NCBI GenBank assembly: GCA_017387685.1
Contig: JAFOEU010000092.1
Coordinates: 1 to 50,092, forward strand
Direction: 5' to 3'
Origin: Clostridia bacterium
GTDB taxonomy: Bacteria > Bacillota > Clostridia > Oscillospirales > CAG-272
Length of the DNA: 50,092 bases
Of this stretch, positions 8,325-16,546 are shown one piece after another. Below the pieces are notes generated by a model that was not told where the DNA came from, ran no database searches, and worked only from the letters and a program-made list of their open reading frames with translations. The position numbers and the translations under genes were made by a program. Position 1 is the stretch's first letter; the number at the start of each line of letters is the position of its first letter.

Positions 8325-8974
8325 TCAAAGAGATACCTTTCAAGTGAAGCCGTATCGTAGAAAACGACGTCGGCGTTATTTTTCATAAATTCGCGGCAAA
8401 GCCTACTCGGCTGAGCCCAAAGCGCGGCGGCAAAGGTCACTCCCGCGTTTCTTGCCATATCGTAGCCGTGCTTCAGATCGTCGATGACGAGGATGTCGGA
8501 GAGATCAAGCGAGAATTTCTTCGCAATATCAAGGACGGGGAAGGGAGCGGGCTTGCGCTTGCCCTCACCCGCATCCCAACCGTATACGGCGTCGGGTGCG
8601 GAATTGAAGTTCGCCTTCCAATCGCGGAGGATGTTGTCGGTCTCGGAATGCGAAACGGTGCAAACGATGCCGCCCGCCGCGCGGTGGCGTTCGATTATCC
8701 TTCCCATACCTTCGCAGGCGTTGGGGATGATGTTTGCGACGAATCTCTTCCAATTATTATATTCATATTTCATTTCGTCGGCATCAAGCGTGAGGATCTC
8801 CTTGCAGTAATCGAAAAAGCCGGGATCAAAGCAGTAGTCCATAAATTCCTCGTAATCGGGACGGATACCCGGGCGCAGATGCGAGAGCGTGTCGAGTAGG
8901 GCGGGATAGTTGACCTCGACGGTCGAGTTGACGGTCGTATCGTCGTGGTCAAGGATCAGGCATTTATATTTCAT
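8321..8974 (-). CDS. HAD-family phosphatase
   Basis: A 217-aa haloacid-dehalogenase-type hydrolase. Motif I is LDHDDT at 8-13 (nucleophile Asp9, acid/base Asp11), motif II is VSHS at 107-110, the motif III lysine is in KRKPAP near 140, and motif IV is VIDD at 163-166. An alpha-helical cap lies between motifs I and II, as in the phosphoglycolate phosphatase (PGP/Gph) branch. It is cytoplasmic, and its substrate cannot be read from sequence. It overlaps both neighbours by 4 nt (ATGA-type), so it is co-translated with trmN6 and ttcA. Confidence 0.85.
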   Translation of the reverse strand: MKYKCLILDHDDTTVNSTVEVNYPALLDTLSHLRPGIRPDYEEFMDYCFDPGFFDYCKEILTLDADEMKYEYNNWKRFVANIIPNACEGMGRIIERHRAAGGIVCTVSHSETDNILRDWKANFNSAPDAVYGWDAGEGKRKPAPFPVLDIAKKFSLDLSDILVIDDLKHGYDMARNAGVTFAAALWAQPSRLCREFMKNNADVVFYDTASLERYLFE

Positions 8975-9726
8975 ATATCAAAAGACGTCTTTTCATAGAT
9001 TTTTTCGATCCGCTCAGTGCGGATGCGGGGGTTGACGATCTCGTCGGTGTATAGGAAGAGCGGGGGCTCAAATTCAAGCAGCGGAGCGCCGCCGAATTTT
9101 GCCTCTACGAGCACGAATGCGGGCTTGGACTTGGTATCTGCAAATACCGTGCAGATACGCTTGGGCTCGAGCCTTGCCCCTCTCATTGCGCAGAAAAGAT
9201 CGACGAGGCGGTCGGGGCGGTAAACGCAAACGAACGTGCCGCCGTAACGGAGAAGCCTTGCCGCCGCGGAGCAGAAATCGGCGATTCCGCCGTGTATCTC
9301 GTGGCGTGCCGATTGACGGATCGAATCGGGACTTTCGGGACCGGGGTGCGCGAAATAGGGCGGATTCGAGAAAACGCAATCGAATTCGCCGCCGAGGGCG
9401 TCGGCGCGCGCATCTCGGATATCGATGTTATGCACCGTCATACGGTCGCAGAGAGCGTTGAGAGCGACGTTTCGTGCGGCGAGGTCGGCACTTCCCTTTT
9501 CGATCTCGAGTGCGCAGACGTGGTCGAATTTTTCAAAAGCCGCAGCAAGAAGCGATACTACTCCCGTGCCGCAACCAAGCTCGCAGGCTCTCTTGCCACG
9601 GCGCAAACGCGCGGCGAGAAGATAGGAGTCCGAGCCCCAGGCAAGCCCCTTGCCGTTCGATATCATTTTCACCCGTTCGCCCACCGCGACGACGGTTTCG
9701 TTTTCCGAAAGATTTATATTTTTCAT
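8971..9726 (-). CDS. tRNA1(Val) (adenine-N6)-methyltransferase-like
   Basis: A 251-aa class I SAM-dependent methyltransferase. The SAM-binding motif ELGCGTG is at 49-55, an acidic residue ends strand 2 (ALEIEKG), and the amino-methylase motif NPPY is at 121-124, which marks N6-adenine or similar targets. The overall size and the N-terminal WGSDSYLLA segment match the TrmN6/YfiC family, which methylates A37 of tRNA-Val. It is first in the run trmN6-HAD-ttcA-glycosidase, overlapping the HAD gene by 4 nt, and two of these genes modify tRNA. Another N6-methylase substrate is possible. Confidence 0.75.
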   Translation of the reverse strand: MKNINLSENETVVAVGERVKMISNGKGLAWGSDSYLLAARLRRGKRACELGCGTGVVSLLAAAFEKFDHVCALEIEKGSADLAARNVALNALCDRMTVHNIDIRDARADALGGEFDCVFSNPPYFAHPGPESPDSIRQSARHEIHGGIADFCSAAARLLRYGGTFVCVYRPDRLVDLFCAMRGARLEPKRICTVFADTKSKPAFVLVEAKFGGAPLLEFEPPLFLYTDEIVNPRIRTERIEKIYEKTSFDI

Positions 9727-9747
9727 AACAAAATGTTCCTTAGGGTC

Positions 9748-9778
9748 AAAAAAAGCGGAGCGTGTACTCCGCTTTTTA
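9748..9778 (-). terminator. Terminator after ferredoxin gene
   Basis: The stem AGCGGAG/CTCCGCT (9754-9760 with 9767-9773) is flanked by A and T runs and lies 15 nt past the ferredoxin stop. It may allow some read-through into trmN6, for which I see no separate promoter. Confidence 0.8.
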
Positions 9779-9791
9779 TGTGTGGGCTGAA

Positions 9792-9962
9792 TTACTCAGC
9801 CTTGGGAGCCTCAACAGGGCAAGTATCTGCGCAAGAACCGCAGTCAATGCACTTGTCGGGATCGATAACGTACTTGCCGTCCTGCTCGCTGATAGCCTCA
9901 ACGGGGCACTCCTCAGCGCAAGCGCCGCAAGCGATGCAATCATCAGTAATCTTGTATGCCAT
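9792..9962 (-). CDS. 2[4Fe-4S] ferredoxin
   Basis: A 56-aa protein (MAYKITDDC start, ending APKAE). It carries two classic cluster motifs, CIACGACAEECP and CIDCGSCADTCP, each CxxCxxCxxxCP, so it should hold two [4Fe-4S] clusters and act as a soluble low-potential electron carrier, as in other clostridial ferredoxins. The ATG at 9962 follows CGGAGG at good spacing. It is transcribed alone between ricT and the tRNA-modification run. TtcA downstream is an iron-sulfur enzyme needing electrons, so a link is possible, but general redox service is more likely. Confidence 0.95.
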   Translation of the reverse strand: MAYKITDDCIACGACAEECPVEAISEQDGKYVIDPDKCIDCGSCADTCPVEAPKAE

Positions 9963-10072
9963 TGTGACACCTCCGTAAGTTGTTGTGGCTATATTGTATC
10001 ACAAAATTATCAAAAAGAAAATAGGTTTTGCAAAAAAAGTTTGAAAAATTACAAAAAATTTTTGGAAATGGC

Positions 10073-11458
10073 TTATTCGTTTCCTTCTGTATCGTCTGAG
10101 TGCTTCTTTTCAGCCCTTTTTAAGATGCGTAAAGTGCTCATATGGTAGATTTTGGGAACAATATCCTGATCTCCGCTGAGCTTTACCTTGACCTTACCCG
10201 AGATCGGGAAGAGGTCTATGACGGTGCCTTTTCCGTCGGGAGTTTCGACGAAGGAGTCAACGGGAGGCATCAGCGCAAGCTCGCGCTCGTAAGCATCCTG
10301 CTCGTAGCGCAGACAGCACATAAGTCTGCCGCATGTGCCGGATATCTTTGCGGCGTTGATCGAAAGACCCTGTTCCTTTGCCATCTTGATCGAAACCTGA
10401 ACGAAATTGGGAAGGAAGCCGGCACAGCAGAGCTTGCGTCCGCAAACTCCGAAGCCGCCGATCATTCTCGCCTCGTCGCGGATACCGATCTGACGAAGCT
10501 CGATGCGGGTGCGGAATACTGATGCAAGATCCTTGACGAGCGCACGGAAGTCAACTCTGCCCGCGCTCGTGAAGAAGAATATCAGCTTTGTATTATCAAA
10601 GGTGTACTGTGAGTCAACGAGCTTCATATCGAGCCCGTGGTCTGCGATCTTGGTAAGGCAGATCTTGAAAGCCTCATGCTGACGGCGGCGGTTATCCTCG
10701 TGGTGAGCCTCGTCTTCCTTGGTTGCCTCTCTGATGACGGGACGGAGGGGGGCAACGATCTGATCCTCGGGGACCTTGCGGTTGGCGATCACGATCTCGC
10801 CGAACTCAAGTCCCTGCGCGGTTTCTACGATAGCGTGTGAGCCCAGACGGAACGTCTTTCCTGCGGGATCGAAATAGTAGACCTTGCTACCGTGCTCAAA
10901 GCGGATGCCAACGATCTCAGGACCCTCGATTTCCTTGGACTCTTCGGGGATGAAGTCCGCGAAGACCGCGTCGAGCGTGGGATCGGGGGGCATCTTGTCG
11001 AGCTCTGCGTCATCGGTCTTGCTGATAGAGAGAAAATCAGATTCGGATTTTGAACGCGCGGGGAGAAAATCAAGCTCGTCATCGGGAGCGGTTGCGAGAA
11101 GCTCGGCCTGCGGACGCGACTTGTCGCGGACCGCCGGGCGGTTCTGGTATTTCCCCTGAGCCTTGGGAGCTTCCTCCTTGGGGGCAGTGGGCTTGGCAGC
11201 CTGCTCCGGCTGCGGCTTGCGAGCGTCGTTGTGCTTTTTATTCTTGTTCTTGTTGTTATTGCTGTTTTGCGGCTGTGTGTTGTTCTTTACGTTTTCGATA
11301 GCGGCCGCACCCGCATCGTTCTGCACTCCGTCGGGCTTTTGCTGATTCTGCGGACGGTGACCCTTGTGGTGCTTTTTATTATGATGATAATGCTTTTTGC
11401 CGCCCTTTCCTGCATCGGAGGCAGCGGCAGGAGCATTTTTCTTGTTTTCGTTATCCAA
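10073..11458 (-). CDS. ricT: RicT/YaaT PSP1-domain protein with long N-terminal extension
   Basis: A 461-aa protein. Residues about 180-430 are the PSP1/RicT domain with its typical cysteines (FGVCGRKLCC, Cys339/344/345, and GTCGRLMCC, Cys376/381/382). In Bacillus subtilis RicT works with RicA and RicF, binds Fe-S clusters and promotes RNase Y-dependent mRNA processing and sporulation phosphorelay. About 178 residues precede the domain here, low in complexity and rich in Lys, His, Asn, Gln and Pro; the Bacillus protein is only about 275 aa in total. The start is TTG at 11458, preceded by AAGGAG with 8-nt spacing. It lies 17 nt after holB, the usual neighbour order. Confidence 0.9.
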   Translation of the reverse strand: MDNENKKNAPAAASDAGKGGKKHYHHNKKHHKGHRPQNQQKPDGVQNDAGAAAIENVKNNTQPQNSNNNKNKNKKHNDARKPQPEQAAKPTAPKEEAPKAQGKYQNRPAVRDKSRPQAELLATAPDDELDFLPARSKSESDFLSISKTDDAELDKMPPDPTLDAVFADFIPEESKEIEGPEIVGIRFEHGSKVYYFDPAGKTFRLGSHAIVETAQGLEFGEIVIANRKVPEDQIVAPLRPVIREATKEDEAHHEDNRRRQHEAFKICLTKIADHGLDMKLVDSQYTFDNTKLIFFFTSAGRVDFRALVKDLASVFRTRIELRQIGIRDEARMIGGFGVCGRKLCCAGFLPNFVQVSIKMAKEQGLSINAAKISGTCGRLMCCLRYEQDAYERELALMPPVDSFVETPDGKGTVIDLFPISGKVKVKLSGDQDIVPKIYHMSTLRILKRAEKKHSDDTEGNE

Positions 11459-11475
11459 AATATTTTCTCCTTATG

Positions 11476-12510
11476 TTAAAATTTCGAGATCATCGAAATC
11501 AGTGTGAGTCTTGTGTTCATATTTCTTTCGAGCGAGGTGATCGCTTCAAGAAGTGCATCGGATATCGTCAAAAGACGTCGCAGTGACATACTGTCGGAAA
11601 GCTCAAGGGCGCGTTCGCGGTCGGAGTAGAAGCGGAGCGGTGCATCCTGATCGCGCTTGATCAGAACGAGATCGCGGATTGCCATTGAGAAGGACGAAAG
11701 CTGCTCCTTGGCATTCTCTCGGTCGGAGGTGCAGACGTCGGTGACGTGGATCAGCAGCTGTGCTTTTTTTGCCGTGTTAGCGGCGAGTTCACAAAACTTT
11801 TCAGTCGCGCGGCGGCACTCGGTGATTTTCGCAGCCTCCTTGCCCGAAAGCAGATCGATGGCAAGTCCCGCGGAGCCGTCGGCACTCATTATGACGTCAT
11901 CGAAAAGCGAGGGATCGGTGCGCTTTTTCAGCTCAAGCGACGGGTCTGCTGTGAGCATCGCGCGCTCGGTATCCTCGGGCGAGAGCGGCTTCATACGGAT
12001 GATCGGCGCGCGGCTCTTGATCGTTTCGAGCATCAGCGCGGAGTTTTCGCAGAGAAGCAGTATGAATGCGTATGCGGGCGGTTCTTCGAGCGTGAGCAAG
12101 AGCGCATTCTGCGCCTGAACCGTCATCGTGTGCGCGTCGTTTATGATGTATATCTTTCGTTCAAGATCATTCGGATAGATGTGAACGTCGCGGCGAAGCT
12201 CGCGGATTGCGTCAACGCCGACGGATGCCTTGCCGTCCGTGCCGATCTCGATGAGGTCGGGGCACGCCCCGCGCGAGATGTTGCGGCAGTTTCGGCATTC
12301 ACCGCAGGGAAGCGCGGGAGCATCGGGATTGGTGCGGTTTTCGCAAACGAGAGCCTTGGCAAGCTCTATCGCGAGCGTACGCTTGCCCGTGCCGTAAGCA
12401 CCCTCGATGATGTAGGCGTGCGGCAGATCGGGATTTTCGGAAAGAAGCGACCGCGCAAGCCGCGCGCAAAGCTCCTCATTTCCGATTATCTTCGGAAAAA
12501 TCTCCTTCAA
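11476..12510 (-). CDS. holB: DNA polymerase III delta' subunit
   Basis: A clamp-loader subunit of the AAA+ type. Walker A is GAYGTGKRT at about 37-45, a zinc-binding cluster CGECRNC is near residue 75, and the region IYIINDAHTMTVQAQNALLLTLEEPP is typical of the DnaX/HolB fold. The most upstream possible start is a TTG at 12528 with no ribosome site; I chose the TTG at 12510 because AAAGGA lies 9 nt before it, giving MKEIFPKIIG. It precedes ricT as in many Firmicutes and has its own sigma-A promoter. Confidence 0.9.
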   Translation of the reverse strand: MKEIFPKIIGNEELCARLARSLLSENPDLPHAYIIEGAYGTGKRTLAIELAKALVCENRTNPDAPALPCGECRNCRNISRGACPDLIEIGTDGKASVGVDAIRELRRDVHIYPNDLERKIYIINDAHTMTVQAQNALLLTLEEPPAYAFILLLCENSALMLETIKSRAPIIRMKPLSPEDTERAMLTADPSLELKKRTDPSLFDDVIMSADGSAGLAIDLLSGKEAAKITECRRATEKFCELAANTAKKAQLLIHVTDVCTSDRENAKEQLSSFSMAIRDLVLIKRDQDAPLRFYSDRERALELSDSMSLRRLLTISDALLEAITSLERNMNTRLTLISMISKF

Positions 12511-12546
12511 CGCCTCACATCCTTTCAAAATAGTTATACATAATAT

Positions 12547-12575
12547 ATTATATCATTAAATTTCGGGTTTGTCAA
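12547..12575 (-). promoter_or_regulatory. Sigma-A promoter of holB-ricT
   Basis: Minus strand TTGACA (12575-12570), 17-bp spacer, TATAAT (12552-12547). Confidence 0.85.
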
Positions 12576-12585
12576 GGATAACTTG

Positions 12586-12613
12586 AAAAAGGGCACGGCA
12601 AATGCCGTACCCT
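12586..12613 (-). terminator. Terminator after TraX gene
   Basis: A 10-bp stem with one G-T pair (12591-12600 with 12603-12612) is followed on the minus strand by TTTTT. It ends the TraX transcript just upstream of the holB promoter. Confidence 0.85.
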
Positions 12614-12618
12614 TATAA

Positions 12619-13377
12619 TCAAAACGCCAATCTGTAAATAAGATAGATCGCCGCCATATGCGCGGGATAGAACCAATAGAAGGCGTGCTTCAAAATCTTG
12701 CTGTTCGCGCCCTTTTTGCCGTTGTAAAGACCGATGGGGATCATGGCAAGCACTCCGAAGCCTTGGCTCGGGAAGAAGAATCCGTGACCTGCGATGGAAA
12801 GGTCGAAGCCCTGTCCCTTGAAGGTGACGATAAAGAGCATCACGAGCGAGGCAAGCTGAAGCACCCAACCGAACTTGACGTCGCGGAAGATGTAGAATGC
12901 TATGATAACGAGTATTCCCATCGCGCCGTAGTCAACGAAGCCGACCGTTCCGATAAGGAGGAAGAGCAGAACCTTCAAGATAGAGAGTATGCTTTTTTTA
13001 GCGATCTGCTTTTTCGTTTCATCCGAGCCAAATGCCTGCTTGATTCGGTCGATCTCCCTTATCGAGAGCAGACCGAGTGCCAAGGTGAACATTACGTTCT
13101 GATGGAAAGGGTAGATGAAGGATCCCGACGACATCAGATTGAAGGGGATCTCGGATATCAAGCCGAAGATCAAAAGTCTTTTGACGTATTTTTTGAAATC
13201 GGACGTGTGAACGTACCCCTCCGCGATCATAAAAGCGAAGATCGGAAAGGCGATTCTTCCGACGTAGGTCATCCAGTCGTTTCCGGGCACGATGGTCGCC
13301 CAAAGATGATCGAGCAGCATAAGCACCATCGCAAGAATTTTGAGTGTGTTTGAATTGATAAATTTAAGTTTTTTCAT
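12619..13377 (-). CDS. TraX family membrane protein
   Basis: A 252-aa polytopic membrane protein with about seven to eight hydrophobic segments. The N-terminal KILAMVLMLLDHLW, then GRIAFPIFAFMIAEGY and LISEIPFNL, are typical of the TraX family, named after the F-plasmid pilin acetylase. Chromosomal members in Firmicutes are common and their substrate is unknown; an acyltransferase role is plausible. It starts 1 nt after the stop of the upstream lipoprotein gene, so it is probably coupled to it. No conjugation genes are nearby, so this is not evidence of a plasmid or ICE. Confidence 0.85.
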   Translation of the reverse strand: MKKLKFINSNTLKILAMVLMLLDHLWATIVPGNDWMTYVGRIAFPIFAFMIAEGYVHTSDFKKYVKRLLIFGLISEIPFNLMSSGSFIYPFHQNVMFTLALGLLSIREIDRIKQAFGSDETKKQIAKKSILSILKVLLFLLIGTVGFVDYGAMGILVIIAFYIFRDVKFGWVLQLASLVMLFIVTFKGQGFDLSIAGHGFFFPSQGFGVLAMIPIGLYNGKKGANSKILKHAFYWFYPAHMAAIYLIYRLAF

Positions 13378-13378
13378 T

Positions 13379-13939
13379 TTATTTTTCCGAGTTTACAAAA
13401 ATTGCATCGTAAGCGTAGCAGTTGCGAATTTCATCGTCCGCGATCTCCACAAGAACGAACCATCCCGCCATATCATCGGTAACAACTTTCGGATGATTCG
13501 CCTGCTCAACGTAAACGCAGAGCGAAGTGTCGTTTGCTTCAATTTTGTGCACGCAGAATCTTAATGAACCGCTGTTTGCGGGGACGTAGACAGCCAACAA
13601 GGAATTATCTTTGAAAAAGCCTTCTCTGTCCCACTGCGCTTTGGTCAAAGCCTCGTTGAAAGAGAGCACGCTGTTGTAGCCCTGATCCAAAGCTAAAACG
13701 CCATCGTACTTTGCCTTGAATTGGTTCAGATCATCCAAAGTATCGAATTTGAAGATCGGCAGATGGTTGCCGTTTTCGTTTGCAAGCTGTCCTTTGTTGA
13801 GCGCACCGTCCGCGATCGCGGGATCGTCCGACCAACCCGCATACGCCATGGTGTTTCCGTAACCGGGGTCAACGGGAAAGCACGCCACAAGCCCCAAAAG
13901 ACAAAGCGGAGCAAGAATTAATGCTATCAGTTTTTTCAT
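13379..13939 (-). CDS. Putative lipoprotein of unknown function
   Basis: A 186-aa protein with a lipoprotein signal (MKKLIALIL...LVAC, modified Cys at about residue 20). The mature part has no domain I recognise; two cysteines near residues 128 and 141 could form a disulfide. The ATG at 13939 follows TAAGGAG. It is separated from the GntR-ABC operon upstream by the 14014-14192 repeat pair, and its own promoter is unclear. It is coupled to the TraX gene downstream. Confidence 0.75.
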   Translation of the reverse strand: MKKLIALILAPLCLLGLVACFPVDPGYGNTMAYAGWSDDPAIADGALNKGQLANENGNHLPIFKFDTLDDLNQFKAKYDGVLALDQGYNSVLSFNEALTKAQWDREGFFKDNSLLAVYVPANSGSLRFCVHKIEANDTSLCVYVEQANHPKVVTDDMAGWFVLVEIADDEIRNCYAYDAIFVNSEK

Positions 13940-14013
13940 GTGAAGGCTCCTTAATGATTGATTGTAGATAAAATTGCGAAGCAGAAATAAAACTAACCGT
14001 TAGTACAACAGTA

Positions 14014-14057
14014 CGTGTCATCCTGAGCGAAGCGTAGCGTAGTCGAAGGATCTCGCG
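14014..14057 (+). repeat. Dispersed repeat, copy 1 of an inverted pair
   Basis: The unit starts CGTGTCATCCTGAGCG and ends GTCGAAGGATCTCGCG. It is matched in opposite orientation at 14159-14192, apart from an 11-base insertion here. The unit resembles a chromosomal repeat I have seen scattered in intergenic DNA of many gut bacteria. Confidence 0.8.
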
Positions 14058-14158
14058 TAGCGGGTCAATATGGAAGTTTGCTGTAAATTTCATCAATATG
14101 AATCGTTGAAAATACTACATTGATGCCGCTCACATCAAAACCGAGCTGCCGGACGCTT

Positions 14159-14192
14159 CGCGAGATCCTTCGACTGCGCTCAGGATGACACG
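14159..14192 (-). repeat. Dispersed repeat, copy 2 of an inverted pair
   Basis: Reverse complement of the unit at 14014-14057 without the 11-base insertion. The two could pair into a long hairpin across about 180 bp, ending the GntR-ABC operon transcript. Confidence 0.8.
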
Positions 14193-14251
14193 TTCCGGAG
14201 TTTTGCGGTAAAATAGAATAAGCGACTCGCAATTTGATTAGATTTACAACC

Positions 14252-14650
14252 TTAATACCCTTGATCAACGATCTCCCACTCGCCGCCGTTCGTGCGGACG
14301 AGGATGAATTTCCAGTTTTCGTATTCCGAGCCGGCGTTTTGTGTGGGGGTGTTTGAGAAATGGCTGACGTAATAATCGGTCATAAAGACGATGACCTCGT
14401 CGGCACCGTTTCTGTCAGCCCAATCGCGATAATCGGAGATCTTGCTGTCGCCGATATAGGAAAGCGAGAGGAGAATTCTATCGCTTTTGCCCTGAAATTC
14501 TTCAAGAACGACTTCCATTGCCGATGTGATATCGCGGTCGGTGTAGATTTCGGATGAAAATTCCTCGATATCAACGAAATTCAGCGTACCGCAGGAGGTG
14601 AGGGAGAGAATCAAAGCGCACAAAAGAAGAACTGCAATTGTTTTTTTCAT
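14252..14650 (-). CDS. Small lipoprotein, DUF4829-like
   Basis: A 132-aa protein with a lipoprotein signal ending LTSC (Cys at residue 20). The mature domain has YIGDSKISDYRDWADRNGADEVIVFM and ends W(E/K)FILVRTNGGEWEIVDQGY, a pattern I associate with the DUF4829 family of Firmicutes surface lipoproteins (function unknown). The ATG follows AAAGGAG. It is the last gene of the GntR-ABC operon, 23 nt after the preceding gene. Confidence 0.75.
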   Translation of the reverse strand: MKKTIAVLLLCALILSLTSCGTLNFVDIEEFSSEIYTDRDITSAMEVVLEEFQGKSDRILLSLSYIGDSKISDYRDWADRNGADEVIVFMTDYYVSHFSNTPTQNAGSEYENWKFILVRTNGGEWEIVDQGY

Positions 14651-14673
14651 TTATTTTCTCCTTTCGGCGTTTG

Positions 14674-14940
14674 TCAGTGCCTGATCTCCCAAAGATCGTT
14701 GATCGATTTGAAATTATCGGGGAAAAGGTAGAAGCACGTATTTTCGTATTTATCGAGCTTCATCTCGCCCGACGACCAATCGGATTTGTATCGGTTCCAT
14801 TTGACGACCGCGTAGGTAAGAGAAGTGAATTTTTGCGTACCGCCGTCATCGTAGCTTCTGTAACCGAAGGGGACGAAAAAAACTATGACGAGCGCGAGAG
14901 CTATAATTACAGCTAAAAGCTTTTTATTGATGTTTTTCAT
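14674..14940 (-). CDS. Small membrane-anchored exported protein
   Basis: An 88-aa protein with one N-terminal hydrophobic segment (about residues 7-26), then a short outward domain. The stretch YRSYDDGGTxxFxxLTYAVVKWNR is one I recall in many small exported clostridial proteins with no known role. There is no lipobox cysteine. The start abuts the stop of the upstream gene (GGAGGTGGATAAATG), so the two are coupled. Confidence 0.7.
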   Translation of the reverse strand: MKNINKKLLAVIIALALVIVFFVPFGYRSYDDGGTQKFTSLTYAVVKWNRYKSDWSSGEMKLDKYENTCFYLFPDNFKSINDLWEIRH

Positions 14941-15327
14941 TTATCCACCTCCGACTATCGAGAACGATACCGCCGAGGTATTTCCCTCGCTGTCGAATGT
15001 GATTATCAAGCGGTGGGGATTAGATGGGTCGGGATATTGGTGGCAGTCGTATCTCCAGACCGATTCGTACGCGCCGAGAAGCTCATCTTTGGATGCTTCT
15101 TTGTTGGATATATCAACCGTTTTCAGTTCCCCGTCAGCACCCGTAAAGCTTCGCGGATAACCGAGTTTGGTGAGAACTTCTTCCTTTTCCAATCCGAGAT
15201 TATGTCGGCTTTCGGCAAAGGATTTGTATTTTTTATACGAGCTTGTCGTAAACGCGTATTCCATACAACCGCAGAGAAGTAACGATGCGGCGATGAGTAT
15301 TATGAGAAATAATTGTACTTTTTTCAT
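14941..15327 (-). CDS. Small lipoprotein, possibly BamE/SmpA-like fold
   Basis: About 128 aa with a lipoprotein signal (LLLCGC, Cys near residue 21). The stretch NLGLEKEEVLTKLGYPRSF resembles the helix-turn of SmpA/BamE-type lipoproteins, where a small domain binds peptides or envelope partners; this is only a fold-level hint. The ATG at 15327 overlaps the upstream stop as TGATG. A GTG three bases earlier is also possible. Confidence 0.7.
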   Translation of the reverse strand: MKKVQLFLIILIAASLLLCGCMEYAFTTSSYKKYKSFAESRHNLGLEKEEVLTKLGYPRSFTGADGELKTVDISNKEASKDELLGAYESVWRYDCHQYPDPSNPHRLIITFDSEGNTSAVSFSIVGGG

Positions 15328-15689
15328 CACTCGTCACTCCTTTTAACTATGGTGATTCCTCCGTCCACACTTTCAAGCAACAGGTATTCTGTGCTGCTTT
15401 TTGGCTCGAGTCTCCAACGGTAGACGCCGAGGTTTCCGTTGGAATCTGCACCTTCAATCTGCTTACCCTTGATAAAGGGAATGACAACGGAGCCGGGGCT
15501 GACCCAATCGAGACTGTGATATTTGGTCTCTTCGCCGTCGATAGTCAGGTTGTAAATATAAATGACGGACGCACGGGCGACAAAGGGATTTTCATAAAGC
15601 GGACGAAGCATCAGCACGATGACGGCGACCAGCGATAGGATCATAACGACCGCAAGCGCGGGCAAAAGATACTTGTTTGTTTTTGTCAT
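15327..15689 (-). CDS. Small membrane-anchored protein of unknown function
   Basis: About 120 aa with one N-terminal membrane segment (after KTNKYLLPA) and an extracytoplasmic domain of about 85 residues with no family I know. I prefer the ATG at 15689, 8 nt after GGGAG, over an upstream TTG that would overlap the previous gene by 4 nt. It is an internal gene of the GntR-ABC operon. Confidence 0.65.
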   Translation of the reverse strand: MTKTNKYLLPALAVVMILSLVAVIVLMLRPLYENPFVARASVIYIYNLTIDGEETKYHSLDWVSPGSVVIPFIKGKQIEGADSNGNLGVYRWRLEPKSSTEYLLLESVDGGITIVKRSDE

Positions 15690-15703
15690 TTTATTCGCTC
15701 CCT

Positions 15704-16087
15704 TCAATTCTTTTTAGGCTTTGGTTCACCGATCTCCCAGATTATCCAATAGATCTTGTTGTCACGGTCTACGTATATTTTGCTGTTTTCGTTTTCAAAG
15801 ATATAGAGTGCCCCCAGTTGGTCCTTAAAGGTGTATCCACCGTATGATAGCATATATTCCTCTATAGCTGCGTAACCGCCGCTGTTGTGTCGGGTCATCA
15901 TTATCAGCGGGTCGCTGTTAATTTCAATACATACATTGTCGGAAAAGATGGATGCAAACGCACCGAAGCCTACGGCGAGAAAATTGGACGTATAGAAATA
16001 ATGATGCGAAATTAATGCGCCGGCTGACGCTATAATAATGGCGAAGGTAAGAAGGACGATCAAAACTGTTATATTGGATTGTTTCAT
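15704..16087 (-). CDS. Small membrane-anchored protein of unknown function
   Basis: 127 aa with an N-terminal hydrophobic anchor (about residues 7-28), then an outward domain rich in Tyr and Ile and a basic tail ending PKKN. No family recognised. The ATG follows GAGGTGA. It lies 9 nt after the preceding gene in the operon. Confidence 0.7.
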   Translation of the reverse strand: MKQSNITVLIVLLTFAIIIASAGALISHHYFYTSNFLAVGFGAFASIFSDNVCIEINSDPLIMMTRHNSGGYAAIEEYMLSYGGYTFKDQLGALYIFENENSKIYVDRDNKIYWIIWEIGEPKPKKN

Positions 16088-16096
16088 AATTTCACC

Positions 16097-16546
16097 TCAA
16101 TGTCCCTTGATATCAAGCGGATTGCTCATCGGGTGTTCGCCTTGGTAGAACCAGACGACGTAATAATCGGGCGAGAGGTTCTCGAAGGAAAGATGCGCGT
16201 GCTCCGCATAATCCAAGTCGATCTCGCGCTTTTCCTGCTTGTAATAATTCATAACGTCGAAATCCTTATTCAGCGACACAAGAGTATCGAGCACGTCGGG
16301 ATTTTCGGCTTTGACAAGAACGGCACCGAAATAGTTAATTCCGTTTCCGTTGCCGTTTAGCTTACCATAGTCGGACACGGTTTCAACGATCTCGATCCCC
16401 TTCGCCGCGCGGAGCTCGGATTTGAAATCCGAGACGAGCCCGCGCAGAATGAAGGAATTCCAGTAGAAAAGGAGCGCGATCACCGTGCCGAGGACGAGCA
16501 GGACGAGCATTATAATGCCGAAAGTTCTGATTACGTTTGAGTTCAT
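16097..16546 (-). CDS. Small membrane-anchored protein of unknown function
   Basis: 149 aa with one N-terminal membrane segment (about residues 8-30), then an extracytoplasmic domain ending YYVVWFYQGEHPMSNPLDI. There is no lipobox and no known family. Its ATG overlaps the stop of the upstream lipoprotein gene by 4 nt, so it should be made in step with it. Confidence 0.7.
   Translation of the reverse strand: MNSNVIRTFGIIMLVLLVLGTVIALLFYWNSFILRGLVSDFKSELRAAKGIEIVETVSDYGKLNGNGNGINYFGAVLVKAENPDVLDTLVSLNKDFDVMNYYKQEKREIDLDYAEHAHLSFENLSPDYYVVWFYQGEHPMSNPLDIKGH

Noticed and set aside
12619-13377. TraX as a sign of a conjugative element
   Set aside because: No relaxase, type IV secretion, integrase or plasmid genes nearby; chromosomal TraX homologs are common in Firmicutes.
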